From Acanthopleura granulata (taxonomy: Eukaryota > Mollusca > Polyplacophora > Chitonida > Chitonidae): a stretch of 64,000 nucleotides of DNA. The position numbers were made by a program, and so were the translations under genes. Where the stretch lies: NCBI GenBank assembly GCA_016165875.1, contig JABBOT010000002.1, forward strand, positions 2,071,540-2,135,539. Reading direction: 5' to 3'. The notes beneath the pieces are model-generated. The model searched no databases. It was not told the origin of the DNA and worked only from the letters and a program-made list of their open reading frames with translations. Position 1 is the stretch's first letter; every line of letters begins with the position of its first letter. Of the stretch, positions 21,720-33,932 are shown piece after piece.

Positions 21720-23190
21720 AATTCTGACGAATTAACATCATCGTGTAAGACGTTTAAAAGTTTCTACTAGTAGTTAACTGACTTGATTTTTTGGGGCAAA
21801 GTTTTGTGAGATTTTGCATGGTGACGGAATAGTTGCCGTATAGATCTCAGAAACCGGACACAGCCCACAAGTTAAGCTGTGTCCAATCCAGTGCCAGAAG
21901 GTGAACTGATTCGAACAAGAGACATCGTTATTTGCTCCAGCTCAACATGTCGTCTTTGATAGCGAGGGCGTTGTTCGCTGGAGGAAAGATTTTGGTTCTT
22001 TCCCAGAGAGTTAACTACCTATGCCTATAGGTACATGTATATTTTAGGAGTGCTTTGCATGAATCGATTGCAAATTTCCCATCTGCATATGTATTCGACG
22101 TGAAATGGTATAATCATTTTTCTTTGATTGTTTTAATACCTTATTTAACTGTATTTCACCTTCTTATAATGCTTGTCGGTGTTTTGATTGAAAACCAGGC
22201 AGCAAAGCCAGGATACATTCTTAAACAAGTATTAACTTCTGCACGTCAAAACTTAGTCGAAAGTTAGTGTGTAAAATCTCACTATTTATGAACATTTCAT
22301 CTCTCATTGATTAAGCTGATCTACGCATGTGTTTTCTTTTTTAATATTTACAACATTTTTTTCTAAAATAGCATATACAATGCTGCTTTATGATGTAAAC
22401 CCCAATCAATATTTAATTTTGCGTTGGCGTGAGATTAAAGCGAGCATGTATTAAGAACGCTTCGCTTGCGAATCAAATGTGCTGTCGGTTTGCTGGATGG
22501 GAGCAAGAAGTTATTTCCCCCAGAGTGGCTGATGGGTATGTACCAGGACACGCCCTATTGTTTTCTCGGGCGTCGTATGAGGGGTGAAAATGAACGTCAG
22601 TGGATGGCTTTATAGGCTAACTTGTCTTCGAAGGCCGTGTCGGAGATTGGAAGGAAGACGTATGTTTCCTGTTGTCAGCCCTATCAAAGCAAGCAGACTT
22701 TTTGTGAACTTATCTCAACTTTCCGGCCTGATCCACAAAGGAGACCGCCTTTATTATAGCACGGATGACACGGGCCAGCAGCTCAATAGAGCCGCAATCT
22801 TCTCCAGCCAATCAGCGCGCGCCGTGTGACGCAAAGCGAACTGAATGAAATGGCTATTTATTATGGTTGCAACACTACGAACTTACACCGGCGGCATATC
22901 AATTTCAGGATTCATTTAACAAATATTTAATTTCCTTTCTTGGCCATGAGTGTAATCCTCTTTTCCCGCTGTCCATTTTCTGGCCAGCATAATTGGATTG
23001 TCCTGCCACCTCTCTACTCGTTAACCAGATCTCCCCTGGGAGATGGGTAGATTCGTACAATGGGAACCATTTCTACTTAGCTTTCCTCCCCGCTCTAGAT
23101 GGAGGGATTGTCAAAAATAGACTTTTAAGTTTAACATGAATGGAAATCGGTTAAGGCAATTCACTGAAGCAAGCAGCTGATTATTTCGGC
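21720..23190. other. Intergenic DNA upstream of a candidate promoter
   Basis: No exon could be supported. The stretch 22430-23200 is GC-richer and less repetitive than its surroundings, with CpG-containing patches (GCGCGCGCCGTGTGACGC near 22816). It could hold regulatory sequence for the gene starting near 23.2 kb. Confidence 0.35.
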
Positions 23191-23193
23191 ACG

Positions 23194-23203
23194 TATTTAA
23201 ATA
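23194..23203 (+). promoter_or_regulatory. Candidate TATA box for the repeat-protein gene
   Basis: TATTTAAATA about 30 bp before a possible start near 23225. It is followed by an untranslated stretch that ends in a strong GTGAGT donor at 23295. The gene whose ATG exon begins with an acceptor at 27364 needs an upstream leader exon; this is the best candidate seen. Confidence 0.4.
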
Positions 23204-23224
23204 TCCGGGTATTGGAGTTCGGAA

Positions 23225-23294
23225 CAACATCTCCTCTGGAAGAGCCAAGCCTGGACATCGCTCTGAAACTCATTCTTGACCACTTGGAATTCAA
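23225..23294 (+). other. Candidate 5' untranslated exon
   Basis: About 70 bp between the TATA-like box and a consensus donor (TTCAA then GTGAGT). It would splice over about 4.1 kb to the acceptor TTGTCTTTGCAG at 27363, just ahead of the ATG at 27385. The pairing is an inference from position and splice signals only. Confidence 0.35.
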
Positions 23295-23299
23295 GTGAG

Positions 23300-25600
23300 T
23301 AACTTACTCTTACTTCTATAGTGCTGGGTTTCATCGCGCGTGTTCTATTATATTCAAGTAACTATTGCAACGATATGTGCAACAGAACTTGTTTTCTGTA
23401 GCCACATTTTGCCCTCAGATGCCACGGTCTATAAGCATGAATGTCTAAGAGAGAACCATGCAGGGCTAGAAAATCTGTAAAATATTCTTACAGGCAGTTT
23501 TGGTAAATGCGATGACAACTACAAGGCGAGCACAAGAGTCAAAAGAAAAGCCACCTGTGTTATTTCATGTGGGACTGCTTAGAGACAGACAAGCATTGCA
23601 TGTTTTAGGTTCTAAAATCAAATACTTAAATGACATCAATAATTATACCTTGTTTAAATGATACTGCACGCTGATAACTGTCTCCTGCGAATAATGTTTT
23701 AAAAGAAAAGCATGAAAGGATAAAGGAAATCTTACTTCGCTGTTCAAACGTATATTTTTGATTAAACAATGACTGAGGTCGCTACCTCCCATGTTAATAT
23801 CGAATGGATCTCTTCTGTGCTTGATTCTGTTCATGGCAAATTTGCCAACGTAGGGTTACAAAATATCTTACTCAAGGCTTTCCCTGGAATCAGTGCATTG
23901 TGAAATCTAGCCAATCCTTTACAAATGTAGCTCTCCGGACAAAACCTATATGTACTCTTACGAGATACCGCAAGTGATAAATTCCAAACTCGACTTTGGT
24001 GAAGTTTTCTCAAACGAAAGTTAATAAACCGTTTAAAGTTAAGAACCTTTGTAATGTCCTTTGCGAAACCGTAGGGGAGAACTATATTTTCTTTGTGAGT
24101 GTTATATTTGCAAGAGAATGTGGAACCGTGTGGAACTTTGTAATCTGAAAAGTTCATTCTGTACAATGTGAATTTACACTGTATGGTATAGTTTTGAAAA
24201 AAAAAGTCATTTTCTAGATTTAGAGTTATTGGAAGACTTGGTGAAACGAGAAACAGTGTTTCAGTTTTAACCTGTGAAATGCACGGGACGCTTACAGACA
24301 CGTTTGTGGAGTCATCCATCAACTTCACACGTATTATGTCTCTACAACAGCAGATGGTTCTCAAGTGAGAAATTAATTACGAGCTTCAATGATCTTTGTA
24401 GTGATGGATATCCTCCGCCCCACGTCATCTGGACCGCCGCCAGTTTAAAAGCCAGGTGATTTATCTTCAGGTGGAATTGGACCGGTTCATTTAAACGAGA
24501 TCATTTTTCAGTGTTTACCCGAGAATAAGTCTATACTCCATAAATCTGTCAGTTGCTCAAGATATCGCACGTCAGTATATATCCCGCAACGTGAAGGTCA
24601 CAGGTTCGAAACCAATCGTAAGCCGCCGCCAATCATGTTTGGGGGTTTCTGCATATTACAACCTGACCTGCTTCTTGCTTCACGCTCAGGTATACTTATA
24701 TCAAACAACTTATGAATGCTTGAGGGAAGGAATGAATGATTAGGCTTCAACGTCACGTCGGCAGTATTTTGACCGTATATGTGCTATGGCCAAAACGTGT
24801 TAGAATCACGAAACAGTTAGAACTTTCGAGATGCACTATAGAAGGTAAACCGCCGTAATGATATGCTGTATACAACATACTAATATGCTTAAAACTGTGA
24901 CCACGCCATTGTCAGTAACGTTGTCTATCAGTTGAAACATGGAGTTAAGTGAATGTGAAGAACCTCTGAAGGACACTCTATGCCCATAATCTAAGACCTT
25001 TTTTTTCATTTGATTTGTTTATTTGGTGGGGTAAGGTGCCAACAGTCTTGGATATATTGTTTCGGAAATTTCCTTGCAGCCCTTAGGTCGCGTTTTCAAG
25101 TTGATGTATCCGTGTTTTTTTGCCTTAGCAACGAAAAAGAAGAACATATCCGTGCTACTACTGACAGAAATTCCAATGTGTATGAAGTCTTTCTGTAAAG
25201 TCTGTATGAAGTGTTTGCAGTGACTAGGTTGCTTTAGCCATAATAACCAACTTTTACTGCCTATGAAGAACATCTTTTGCCAACTCTCATTTTGTATAGT
25301 TAACCCAAAACGGGTTTAAATTTGCGGAGATTTGTACACTGATGTAGCTCATCCGTTTATGGGATGTGTTGAGTTGCTATCAAACATGAGCACTCTTTCA
25401 CATCACCACGGTGTAGTCATAACTACCAACGTGTACCTTATATCCTGTGAAAGTGCCTGGAAAGGACATTTTATGTTAACTGTCATCCTCTATAGCTGAA
25501 CCCAAATGTGTTATAATCTACGCAGAATTTAAGAGATCCCAAATTACTGGAGCCCTGCCGTCACTAAGCATTCATCATCATATCTTCAAAGATAATGATT
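23300..25600. other. Putative first intron, nothing coding supported
   Basis: A minus-strand open frame of 177 codons (23831-24364) lies here, without recognisable motifs or splice support, so it is not called. tRNA-like fragments near 24600 (AGGTTCGAAACC) may be old SINE remains. Confidence 0.4.
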
Positions 25601-25605
25601 CTCTG

Positions 25606-25930
25606 TGGTTGTACGTGGAAAGATCCGCCAGCAACCTGCGGATGGCCGCGGGATTTCCCTGGGCTATACTCAGCTTCCTCCGACCATAATGCTGGCCGCA
25701 GTTGTAAAAGCGAAATATTCTTGAGTACGGCATTGAACACCAATCAAATAAATAAATGAATAAATAAATAAAGTGAAATGTTCTTGGGAAAGACGTAAAA
25801 CATCAATCGTACAAATAAATCAAATTAATAAGAAATGTAGTTAATCGGCTTTTTATATCATTGATGTTCATTGGCATATACTGACGTGTACGGAGGCGAA
25901 ACACCAATGAAAGATATAAATAAAGAAAGA
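25606..25930 (+). mobile_element. SINE-1 plus 160-bp 3' extension, copy A
   Basis: SINE-1 blocks (AACCTGCGGATGGCCGCG, ACCATAATGCTGGCCGC, ATATTCTTGAGTACGG) end in AATAAATAAATAAA. A second partial tail (GTGAAATGTTCTTGG ... AAAACATCAATCGTAC) and a block with GAAATGTAGTTAATCG, TTGATGTTCATTGGCATATA and CTGACGTGTACGGAGGCGAA follow. The same order appears at 34040-34370, so this is either a composite element or a duplicated segment. Confidence 0.82.
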
Positions 25931-27384
25931 TAATGGCCAACTTTTACTGTATTTCCTTTGTCAGTATCTATATGGGACATTTTTGCCCTCACGTACAGGT
26001 AAATCAAAACTGTTTTCATCTGTGGAGACTTTTAATGTGCCTGATTCCTCTATGCACACTGTTTTGCTACTGCCTTCACTGTACATGTCTATACACAAGC
26101 CGTATAGCATCCTCGATTATTCTGTATGGACTGGGCCTGATTGACGGGCAATCAAGTCCCACGTGGTATCATATTGATAACGCCATGGCTCATCCAGGTG
26201 GAAACAATAGGGGGGAACATTTGCTGCTTTCCCTTTATACCAATCAATGGGCTGATCCGCAGGTCACTGTGGCCGTCAGTCCTTTCAGTGCTAAATGATA
26301 GACACGCACTAGTTACGTAGAAGTAAGGGACATACTATGTCTACGCATGAACCAGAGCTATTAATATCCAGTATACAGAGATATATATTTAATTAGACAG
26401 ACTGTTTATCGAAAAGAGCGAGATATCTGAAAAAGTAAACAGAAAAACGGACAACTTTAGTCGTGATCTTTATCAGTGAAATGTTGATGAGAACTGTTAC
26501 CATCACACCTACAGTCAGAAACCTACGGAGCCATAACAGTGAAGTCGGGGCCCCGACTTTAAACCTCGTGGCCCTGACTTTTTTTCCCCTTCCAAATCGT
26601 TTTTTAACCATACCACTTTTACGACCCTGTGAAAACATGTAAGAGTGAAGGCTAATTTTGAAATTCATTCCGAACGACGTGCATGTCATGCAAAAAAACG
26701 CCAGCACGGTATTTGTGTCTTTTGGTGATGGTTATACGGCACGTGGAAAACTTAACTATGTTCCTTATTCACAAACTTTTGGATGTTGTAGTTGTATGAC
26801 CAGAGGGAAAAGACAATTCTGAATAGTATTTTACATCAAACCACAAAATAAATATGTTCCTAATAAAGGCGGTGATCATTTTTATGGATGCTTGAAGCAA
26901 AACCCGAAGGAAATCATGGCCACCACAAGTTCGTCTGGTAAAATTGCAGTAGAACTAGTAGTATACCACTAAATTTACATTCATCAATTCAAAATTGAAC
27001 GATAGTGTTACTTCAAAAAAAAAAAAAAAAAAAAAAGCAAAAAAGAAAAAAAAATGAAAGAAAGAAAATAAAAGAAAAACGTGAGATAACATATTACAGA
27101 CTATCAGTAAAGCTTCATTCAAGGCTCAATCATTGCACTGTGACGTATAACAGGATATAAAATATCCTTACGTAACATTCCGAATGGATTCTAAATACAT
27201 AAATTCTAAGTGTATTTTGGTGTATTTCGATGTCTTTATACTAAGTCATTATACTAATTTACCTTAACACTTTGTTAATGAATGTAGTTAAATGCTGATG
27301 TATAATTAGCCACACGTCACACAAGTTTCCATTCATTTTGTATTCTCGCTTTTGTCTTTGCAGACGAGGCATATCGAGGTGAAC

Positions 27385-30300
27385 ATGAGGAAGACCACGG
27401 CCTTCTTCGTGCTGGTGGCCAGCATGCTGATTCTGCTGCAGGGTACTCGAACGGAGCATGTTGTACCCCGAGACAACCAATTCATACCCGCGCCCGAGGA
27501 GAAGGGCTATACCGAAGCAGAACAGATAAAAGCTGACGGCTTCGTGAAAAGCTTCCTACAAACCGCGAAAAATGAAGACGCGCCGAAGGCATTCAGTTCA
27601 AGCGGGGCTAAAGACACGCAAAGCGACGAACAACCCTATATCTCTGAAGATAAAGCAATGGACAATGGCCATGTCTACAAGGAAAGCCTTAATGACTTTG
27701 TGGCCATGCGAATGTCACGGCGAAATCTGAGAAAAAATGGACAGCGAAGAGGTTCTAAGCAAAACATAGATGCAGGACGACGTGTGATGTCGGCCAGAAG
27801 CCGTCGTGAATCTCCAGAGACCAGACGATCCATGTCAAGAGAAACCCGTGATGCAGAACGACGTGTGACATCGGCCAGAAGCCGGCGTGAGTCTCCAGAG
27901 ACCAAACGATCCTTGTCTAGAGAAGCTCGTGATGCAGAACGACGTGTGATGTCGGCTAGGCGATCCTTATCAAAAGAAACCCGTGATGAAGAACGTCGTG
28001 TGATGTCCGCCAGAAACAGGCGTGAATTTCCAGAGGCCAGACGATCTATGTCAAGGGAAACCCGTGACTCAGAACGACGTGTGATGTCGGCTAGGCGATC
28101 TTTGTCTAGAGAGACCCGTGATGAAGAACGACGTGTGATGTCGGCCAGAAGCCGGCGTGAATCTCCGGAGACCAGACGATCTATGTCAAGGGAAACCCGT
28201 GATGCAGAACGACGTGTTGTGTCGGCCAGGCGATCCTTGTCTAGAAAAACTCGTGATGCAGAACGACGTGTGATGTCGGCCAGAAGCCGGCGTCAATCTC
28301 CGGAGACCAGAAGATCTATGTCAAGAGAAACCCGTGACACAGAACGACGTGTGATGTTGGCTAGGCAATCCTTGTCTTCAGAAACCCGTGATGAAGAGCG
28401 ACCTGTCATGTCCGCCAGGCGATCCTTGTCTAGAGAAACCCGTGATGCAGAGCGACGTGTGATGTCGGCCAGAAGCCGTCGTGAATCTCCAGAGACCAGA
28501 CGATCCATGTCAAGAGAAACCCGTGATGCAGAACGACGTGTGACATCGGCCAGAAGCCGGCGTGAGTCTCCAGAGACCAAACGATCCTTGTCTAGAGAAG
28601 CTCGTGATGCAGAACGACGGGTGATGTCGGCTAGGCGATCCTTATCAAAAGAAACCCGTGATGAAGAACGTCGTGTGATGTCCGCCAGAAGCAGGCGTGA
28701 ATTTCCAGAGGCCAGACGATCTATGTCAAGGGAAACCCGTGACTCAGAACGACGTGTGATGTCGGCCAGAAGCCGGCGTCAATCTCCGGAGACCAGAAGA
28801 TCTATGTCAAGAGAAACCCGTGACACAGAACGACGTGTGATGTTGGCTAGGCAATCCTTGTCTTCAGAAACCCGTGATGAAGAGCGACGTGTTATATCCA
28901 CCAGGCGATCCTTGTCCAGAGAAACCCGTGATGCAGAGCGACGTGTGATGTCGGCCAGAAGCCGGCGTGATTCTCCGGAGACCAGACGATCCATGTCAAG
29001 AGAAATCCGTGATGCAGAACGACGTGTTGTGTCGGCCAGGCGATCCTTGTCTAGAGAAACTCGTGATGCAGAACGACGTGTGATGTCGGCCAGAAGCCGG
29101 CGTCAATCTCCGGAGACCAGAAGATCTATGTCAAGAGAAACCCGTGACACAGAACGACGTGTGATGTTGGCTAGGCAATCCTTGTCTTCAGAAACCCGTG
29201 ATGAAGAGCGACGTGTTATATCCGCCAGGCGATCCTTGTCCAGAGAAACCCGTGATGCAGAGCGACGTGTGATGTCGGCCAGAAGCCGGCGTGATTCTCC
29301 GGAGACCAGACGATCCATGTCAAGAGAAACCCGTGATGCAGAACGACGTGTGATGTCGGCTAGGCGATCCTTGTCTAGAGAAGCTCGTGATGCAGAACGA
29401 CGTGTTGGGTCGGCCAGAAGCCGGCGTGAATCTCCGGAGACCAGACGATCTGTGTCAAGGGAAACCCGTGATGCAGAACGACGCGTGATGCCGGCTAGGC
29501 GATCCATGTCGAGAGAAACCCGTGATGCAGAACGACGTGTGATGTCGGCTAGGCGATCCATGTCAAGAGAAATCCGTGATGCAGAACGACGTGTTGGGTC
29601 GGCCAGGCGATCCTTGTCTAGAGAAACTCGTGATGAAGAACGACGTGTGATGTCGGCCAGAAGCCGGCGTGATTCTCCGGAGACCAGACGATCCATGTCA
29701 AGAGAAACCCGTGATGCAGAACGACGTGTGATGTCGGCTAGGCGATCCTTGTCTAGAGAAGCTCGTGATGCAGAACGACGTGTTGGGTCGGCCAGAAGCC
29801 GGCGTGAATCTCCGGAGACCAGACGATCTATGTCAAGGGAAACCCGTGATGCAGAACGACGCGTGATGCCGGCTAGGCGATCCATGTCGAGAGAAACCCG
29901 TGATGCAGAACGACGTGTGATGTCGGCTAGGCGATCCATGTCAAGAGAAATCCGTGATGCAGAACGACGTGTTGGGTCGGCCAGGCGATCCTTGTCTAGA
30001 GAAACTCGTGATGAAGAACGACGTGTGATGTCGGCCAGAAGCCGGCGTGAATCTCCGGAGACCACACGATCTATGTCGAGGGAAACCCGTGACTCAGAAC
30101 GACGTGTGATGTCGCCTAGGCGATCCATGTCAAGAGAAATCCGTGATGCAGAACGACGTGTTGGGTCGGCCAGGCGATCCTTGTCTAGAGAAACTCGTGA
30201 TGAAGAACGACGTGTGATGTCGGCCAGAAGCCGGCGTGAATCTCCGGAGACCAGACGATCTATGTCAAGGGAAACCCGTGATGCAGAACGACGCGTGATG

Positions 30301-32802
30301 CCGGCTAGGCGATCCATGTCAATAGAAACCCGTGACGCAGAACGACGTGTGATTTCGGATAGGCGATCCATGCCAAGAGAAATGCGTGGTACAGAACGAC
30401 GTGTTGTGTTGGCCAGGCGATCCTTGTCTAGAGAGAATCGTGATGCAGAACGACGTGTGATGTCGGCCAGAAGCCGGCGTGATTCTCCGGAGACCGGACG
30501 ATCTATGTCAAGAGAAACCCGTGATGCAGAACGACGTGTGATGTCGGCTAGGCGATTCATGTCAAGAGAAATCCGTGATGCAGAACGACGTGTGAGGTCG
30601 GCCAGAAGCAGGCGTGAATCTCCACAGACCAGACGATCCTTGTCCAGAGAAACCCGTGTGATGTCGGCCAGAAGCCGGCGTGAATCTCCGGAGACCAGAC
30701 GGTCTATGTCAAGAGAAACCCGTGATGCAGAACGACGTGTGATGTTGGCGAGGCAATCCATGTCAAGAGAAACCCGTGATGCAGAACGACGTGTGATGTT
30801 GGCGAGGCAATCCATGTCAAGAGAAACCCGTGATGCAGAAAAACGTGTGATGTCGGCCAGAAGCCGGCGTGAATCTCCAGAGAGCAGACGATCCATGTCA
30901 AGAAAAACCCGTGATGCAGAACGAAGTGTGATGTCGGCTAGGCGATCCTTGTCTAGAGAAACCCGTGATGCAGAACGGCATGTGATGTCGGCCAGGCGAT
31001 CCTTGTCTACAGAAACCCGTGATGCAGAACTGCGTGCGATGTCGGCTAGAATCAGGGGTGAATCCCTAGAGACCAAACGATCCATGTCAAGAAAAATCCG
31101 TGATGCTGGAAGCCATGTGATGTCGACTAAGCGATCTTTGTCTAGGGAAACACGTGATGCAGAGCGACCTGTGATGTCGGTCAGAAGAACTACAAGGAAG
31201 CCATTCGTCGTGAAAGAAAAACTACAGAACGTCCCTATGGCTTATAGGTAGGCATTATACTCTGTATGTGAAGGCAAGATGTTCTATGTAAATCTGTTGT
31301 TGATGAGACAATATTTGCTTCATGCTGTGAATGGTTTATTTAAATTTTACAAGGTGTGCCATTTCCTGGAGTAATGTTATAATGAATGAATCTTTGATTT
31401 ATATTTTTCTCTAAAATTCGTATTCATCGTCGACCTTAAAATTTGCCATGCAATACACATTTTCTACATTAACTGTCACACATGAAAGTCAACGTTTCGC
31501 GTTGTACGGTTTGCCTTATCTTGATATCCAAGAATCTGAATTAGTCGTCTAACCACAGATATTTGTGAGAGTACAGGAAACGAAATTTCTATCGTATATG
31601 GAAAATAATCAGATTCACCAGGATATACTTTCCCCTTAATTTCATTCTATGTGTTTTTAAATATGTAACTCACCGCTTTGGCGAATGAGGTTCTGGCTTT
31701 ACGCATTCTTACTTTATGTATCCTAACTATAGTTATCGTTACTTGATCCTTATTTGTCTTTATTATAAGTGTTTCTACTTTATTTCCCAGCCTCACTAAC
31801 CCCAAGCGGAGACTGGACATACAATTTATTGGTGCTAAAACTAACAAAGTAAGTATCCTTTTATTGACTTTTTGCTTTTCGATTCCATGTAGGTATGAAT
31901 ATATGCTAAATACATAACCCGAGTTTTCCTGGCACACCACAAATGCCGCTTGATAAATCAACCGGCTGATTGTAACAGCGTACCGCATGATGAAGAATAA
32001 ACATGTCCAAATTTGGCCTCGGTGGTTACTTATCAATATTGCGTCTCGTCATTTGCACTATACAAATATTACTACTTTTTTTCAATATTTTTACAAGACA
32101 TTTTTTTAATCAACAGGCAAGGACTGTATCTGGAGGCAACAACAGGAGGTTTGAAGAGCTTTCGAGCATGCCAGCTGTTTGGGAGAAGATTTCAAACCAA
32201 GGAACAGTCTTTGGCGGGTGAGACTAAAAAACTACATGATTTTTTTGAACAATTCTATTTTGAAATGAAACTTCAAACTATATTCTTCTAATTTGTCATT
32301 ACTTTAGTGTGCACTTGTAGGATAGTACCATCCTTGACATCTCCATGTGGTACATGTACACCCAGGCATGTGCAAGTTCCCATTCTGGATTACGAAGAAA
32401 CATTCTGGAAATGCAGTCCATTATTAAACTTTGCCACCGGGTTATCCTGATACAAGGAATACCGACAAATGCCTTAACTGACCATCTATAAAATGTCGTT
32501 GTCAGTCAATACCACTGTCGATTGAAGAATAGCAATGTCCCTCCGACATGCATACCCTTTTATATATTCAAAAATGTTTGCTTCCAAAAGTGTTGACGAG
32601 ATGAATTGGTTGCCAATAGGTCAGAATTAAAACGACCCCCACAACAACGAATATTGTTAGCAATCTGTAGTATATCCATAGAAGGCCACCATATACATTC
32701 ATCTGTTTCAGATGGACGGAGCTGAGCAGAAGCCTCGTTCTTGGTGTCATCGGGCTGCTGGGGGTTCGGGCCCGAAGCGGTCCAAAATCTGTGATATTTT
32801 AA
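27385..32802 (+). CDS. Secreted arginine-rich nonapeptide-repeat protein, about 1,370 aa, 4 coding exons
   Basis: Coding exons: 27385-31247, 31791-31848, 32117-32217 and 32712-32802. All have GT-AG borders, and phases 2, 0 and 2 join without a stop to TAA. The ATG is 21 bp after a TTTGCAG acceptor and opens a clear signal peptide (MRKTTAFFVLVASMLILLQG). Residues to about 130 are non-repetitive and mixed in charge. Residues about 131-1268 are repeats of RRSMSRETRDAERRVMSA (18 aa) and a 27-aa form with the inserted nonamer SRRESPETR. The tail includes RRFEELSSMPAVWEKIS and a last exon with a hydrophobic LVLGVIGLLGV. Repeats are strongly basic, with many RR pairs and Ser-Pro or Arg-x-x-Ser phosphorylation-type sites, and lack Cys. 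I do not recognise the family. Possibilities include a secreted matrix, mucus or shell protein, or a precursor cut at dibasic sites. If the tail exons were skipped, the frame would end at TAG 31249-31251. Confidence 0.82.
27774..31190 (+). repeat. Coding satellite on a 27-bp grid
   Basis: Several dozen 54-bp and 81-bp units, both multiples of 27 bp. Higher-order copies are visible. A rare GAATTTCCAGAGGCC variant and the GTGACATCGGCC variant recur 675 bp apart (27865 and 28540). The CGCGTGATGCCGGC variant recurs at 29482, 29860 and 30292, offsets of 378 and 432 bp. All three offsets are multiples of 27. The complementary strand is also largely free of stops here, giving a 660-codon shadow frame. 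Confidence 0.93.
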
Positions 32803-32928
32803 CGTCGAGTCATGACAGGGTGCGCACGGCTCCAGAACCGGAAATCATGAAAACAATAATCGTGAGCCGTTAGATATGAAATGCAAATAGAGAATCTAAC
32901 TATACATTTAATAGACAAACGTGTCTGA

Positions 32929-32934
32929 AATAAA
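32929..32934 (+). terminator. Polyadenylation signal of the repeat-protein gene
   Basis: AATAAA 127 bp after the TAA at 32800-32802, supporting the last exon as the true 3' end. Confidence 0.55.
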
Positions 32935-32939
32935 TTTTT

Positions 32940-33930
32940 CGGAAATGATTCAGTAACCGAGTGATCCAGAACTGATCAGTCACAAAAAAGATTGATCTTT
33001 TCTTGGGTTGTTTTGAAGAAATAAGCACACTGATCTCTGGAGGAAGGATTTGCTTAGAAAGTTTCCATAGTAACTATACCATTAAGACTCTATTAAGCGG
33101 ACAGACACAAACTAACGTCCCAGTATTCAGAAATACAAATAAAGGGCTGATTATCGTGTTATAAGTACAATGTGATATGTAGCAGAAAATATGCTGTAAA
33201 TTGTTAAAAAAAATCGAAAGTCAATACAGAATTCAGCTGAAGATAAATTTGTACCGATATATGTTAAGGATCTGAGACAGCAATCGCATACTAAGCATGA
33301 GTAAATCTGCTGAGAATACATTAAGTATAGGCTAATATACTTAATATTTAAGGCTTACCCTTAAAAATAAATCAAAGTAGATCGCTAGTAATTGTATGAG
33401 ACGGTGATGAGGTGAAATTGACTATACGTGTTTCCACACCTCAGAATCAGTTCTTGACCTTGAATGTCAACAAAAAACCTCGACTTTTCCAGTGTATGAT
33501 ACATGTTATATATTATATAAGTTATGTGTGTCTATTATAGATTTTATCCAGTTTCATTAAAGCCAAATTTTTATGACGAACTCCTTCCGTTGTATTATTT
33601 TCATTGTTTTATGGTAGCTGTGATCATTGGGTCATGTTGATTTCAGTTGCTTCAGTATTCATGATGAAAACGTAAAGATTTACCTACAGGTGTCTTGCAC
33701 TAGCGGCCATGTTGGACATCCAATGGAAGAATTCCATGATCTGTCCTGGAATGTGCCCTCACAATGTTCTTGTGACCAAGGAATTCCTTTGTTAGAGTGC
33801 TTTATACCACGCCTTCTAAATGAAGAGAAAACTGGTCACCTCTGATACGTTAACAGCAATCCCATATACTTTTAGACACAAAGTTTTGTGTAAGAAAATT
33901 AATTTACGTAGTACCTGTATAAAGCGACAG
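32940..33930. other. Intergenic DNA, nothing recognised
   Basis: One 72-codon ORF (33627-33845) lacks a clean acceptor/donor pair and known motifs. No repeats of note. Confidence 0.4.
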
Positions 33931-33932
33931 TA

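Noticed and set aside
23831..24364. 177-codon minus-strand ORF
   Set aside because: No recognisable motif and no splice partners, and such a length is not rare by chance in 64 kb. It is the first of the rejected ORFs I would test with a protein search.
25933..26298. 121-codon plus-strand ORF
   Set aside because: Cysteine- and leucine-rich chance translation with no motif, and no splice or promoter context.
29103..31085. 660-codon open frame on the minus strand
   Set aside because: It is the complement of the coding satellite; the repeat unit happens to lack stops in this frame. It has no start context, signal peptide or splice partners, whereas the plus strand has all of these.
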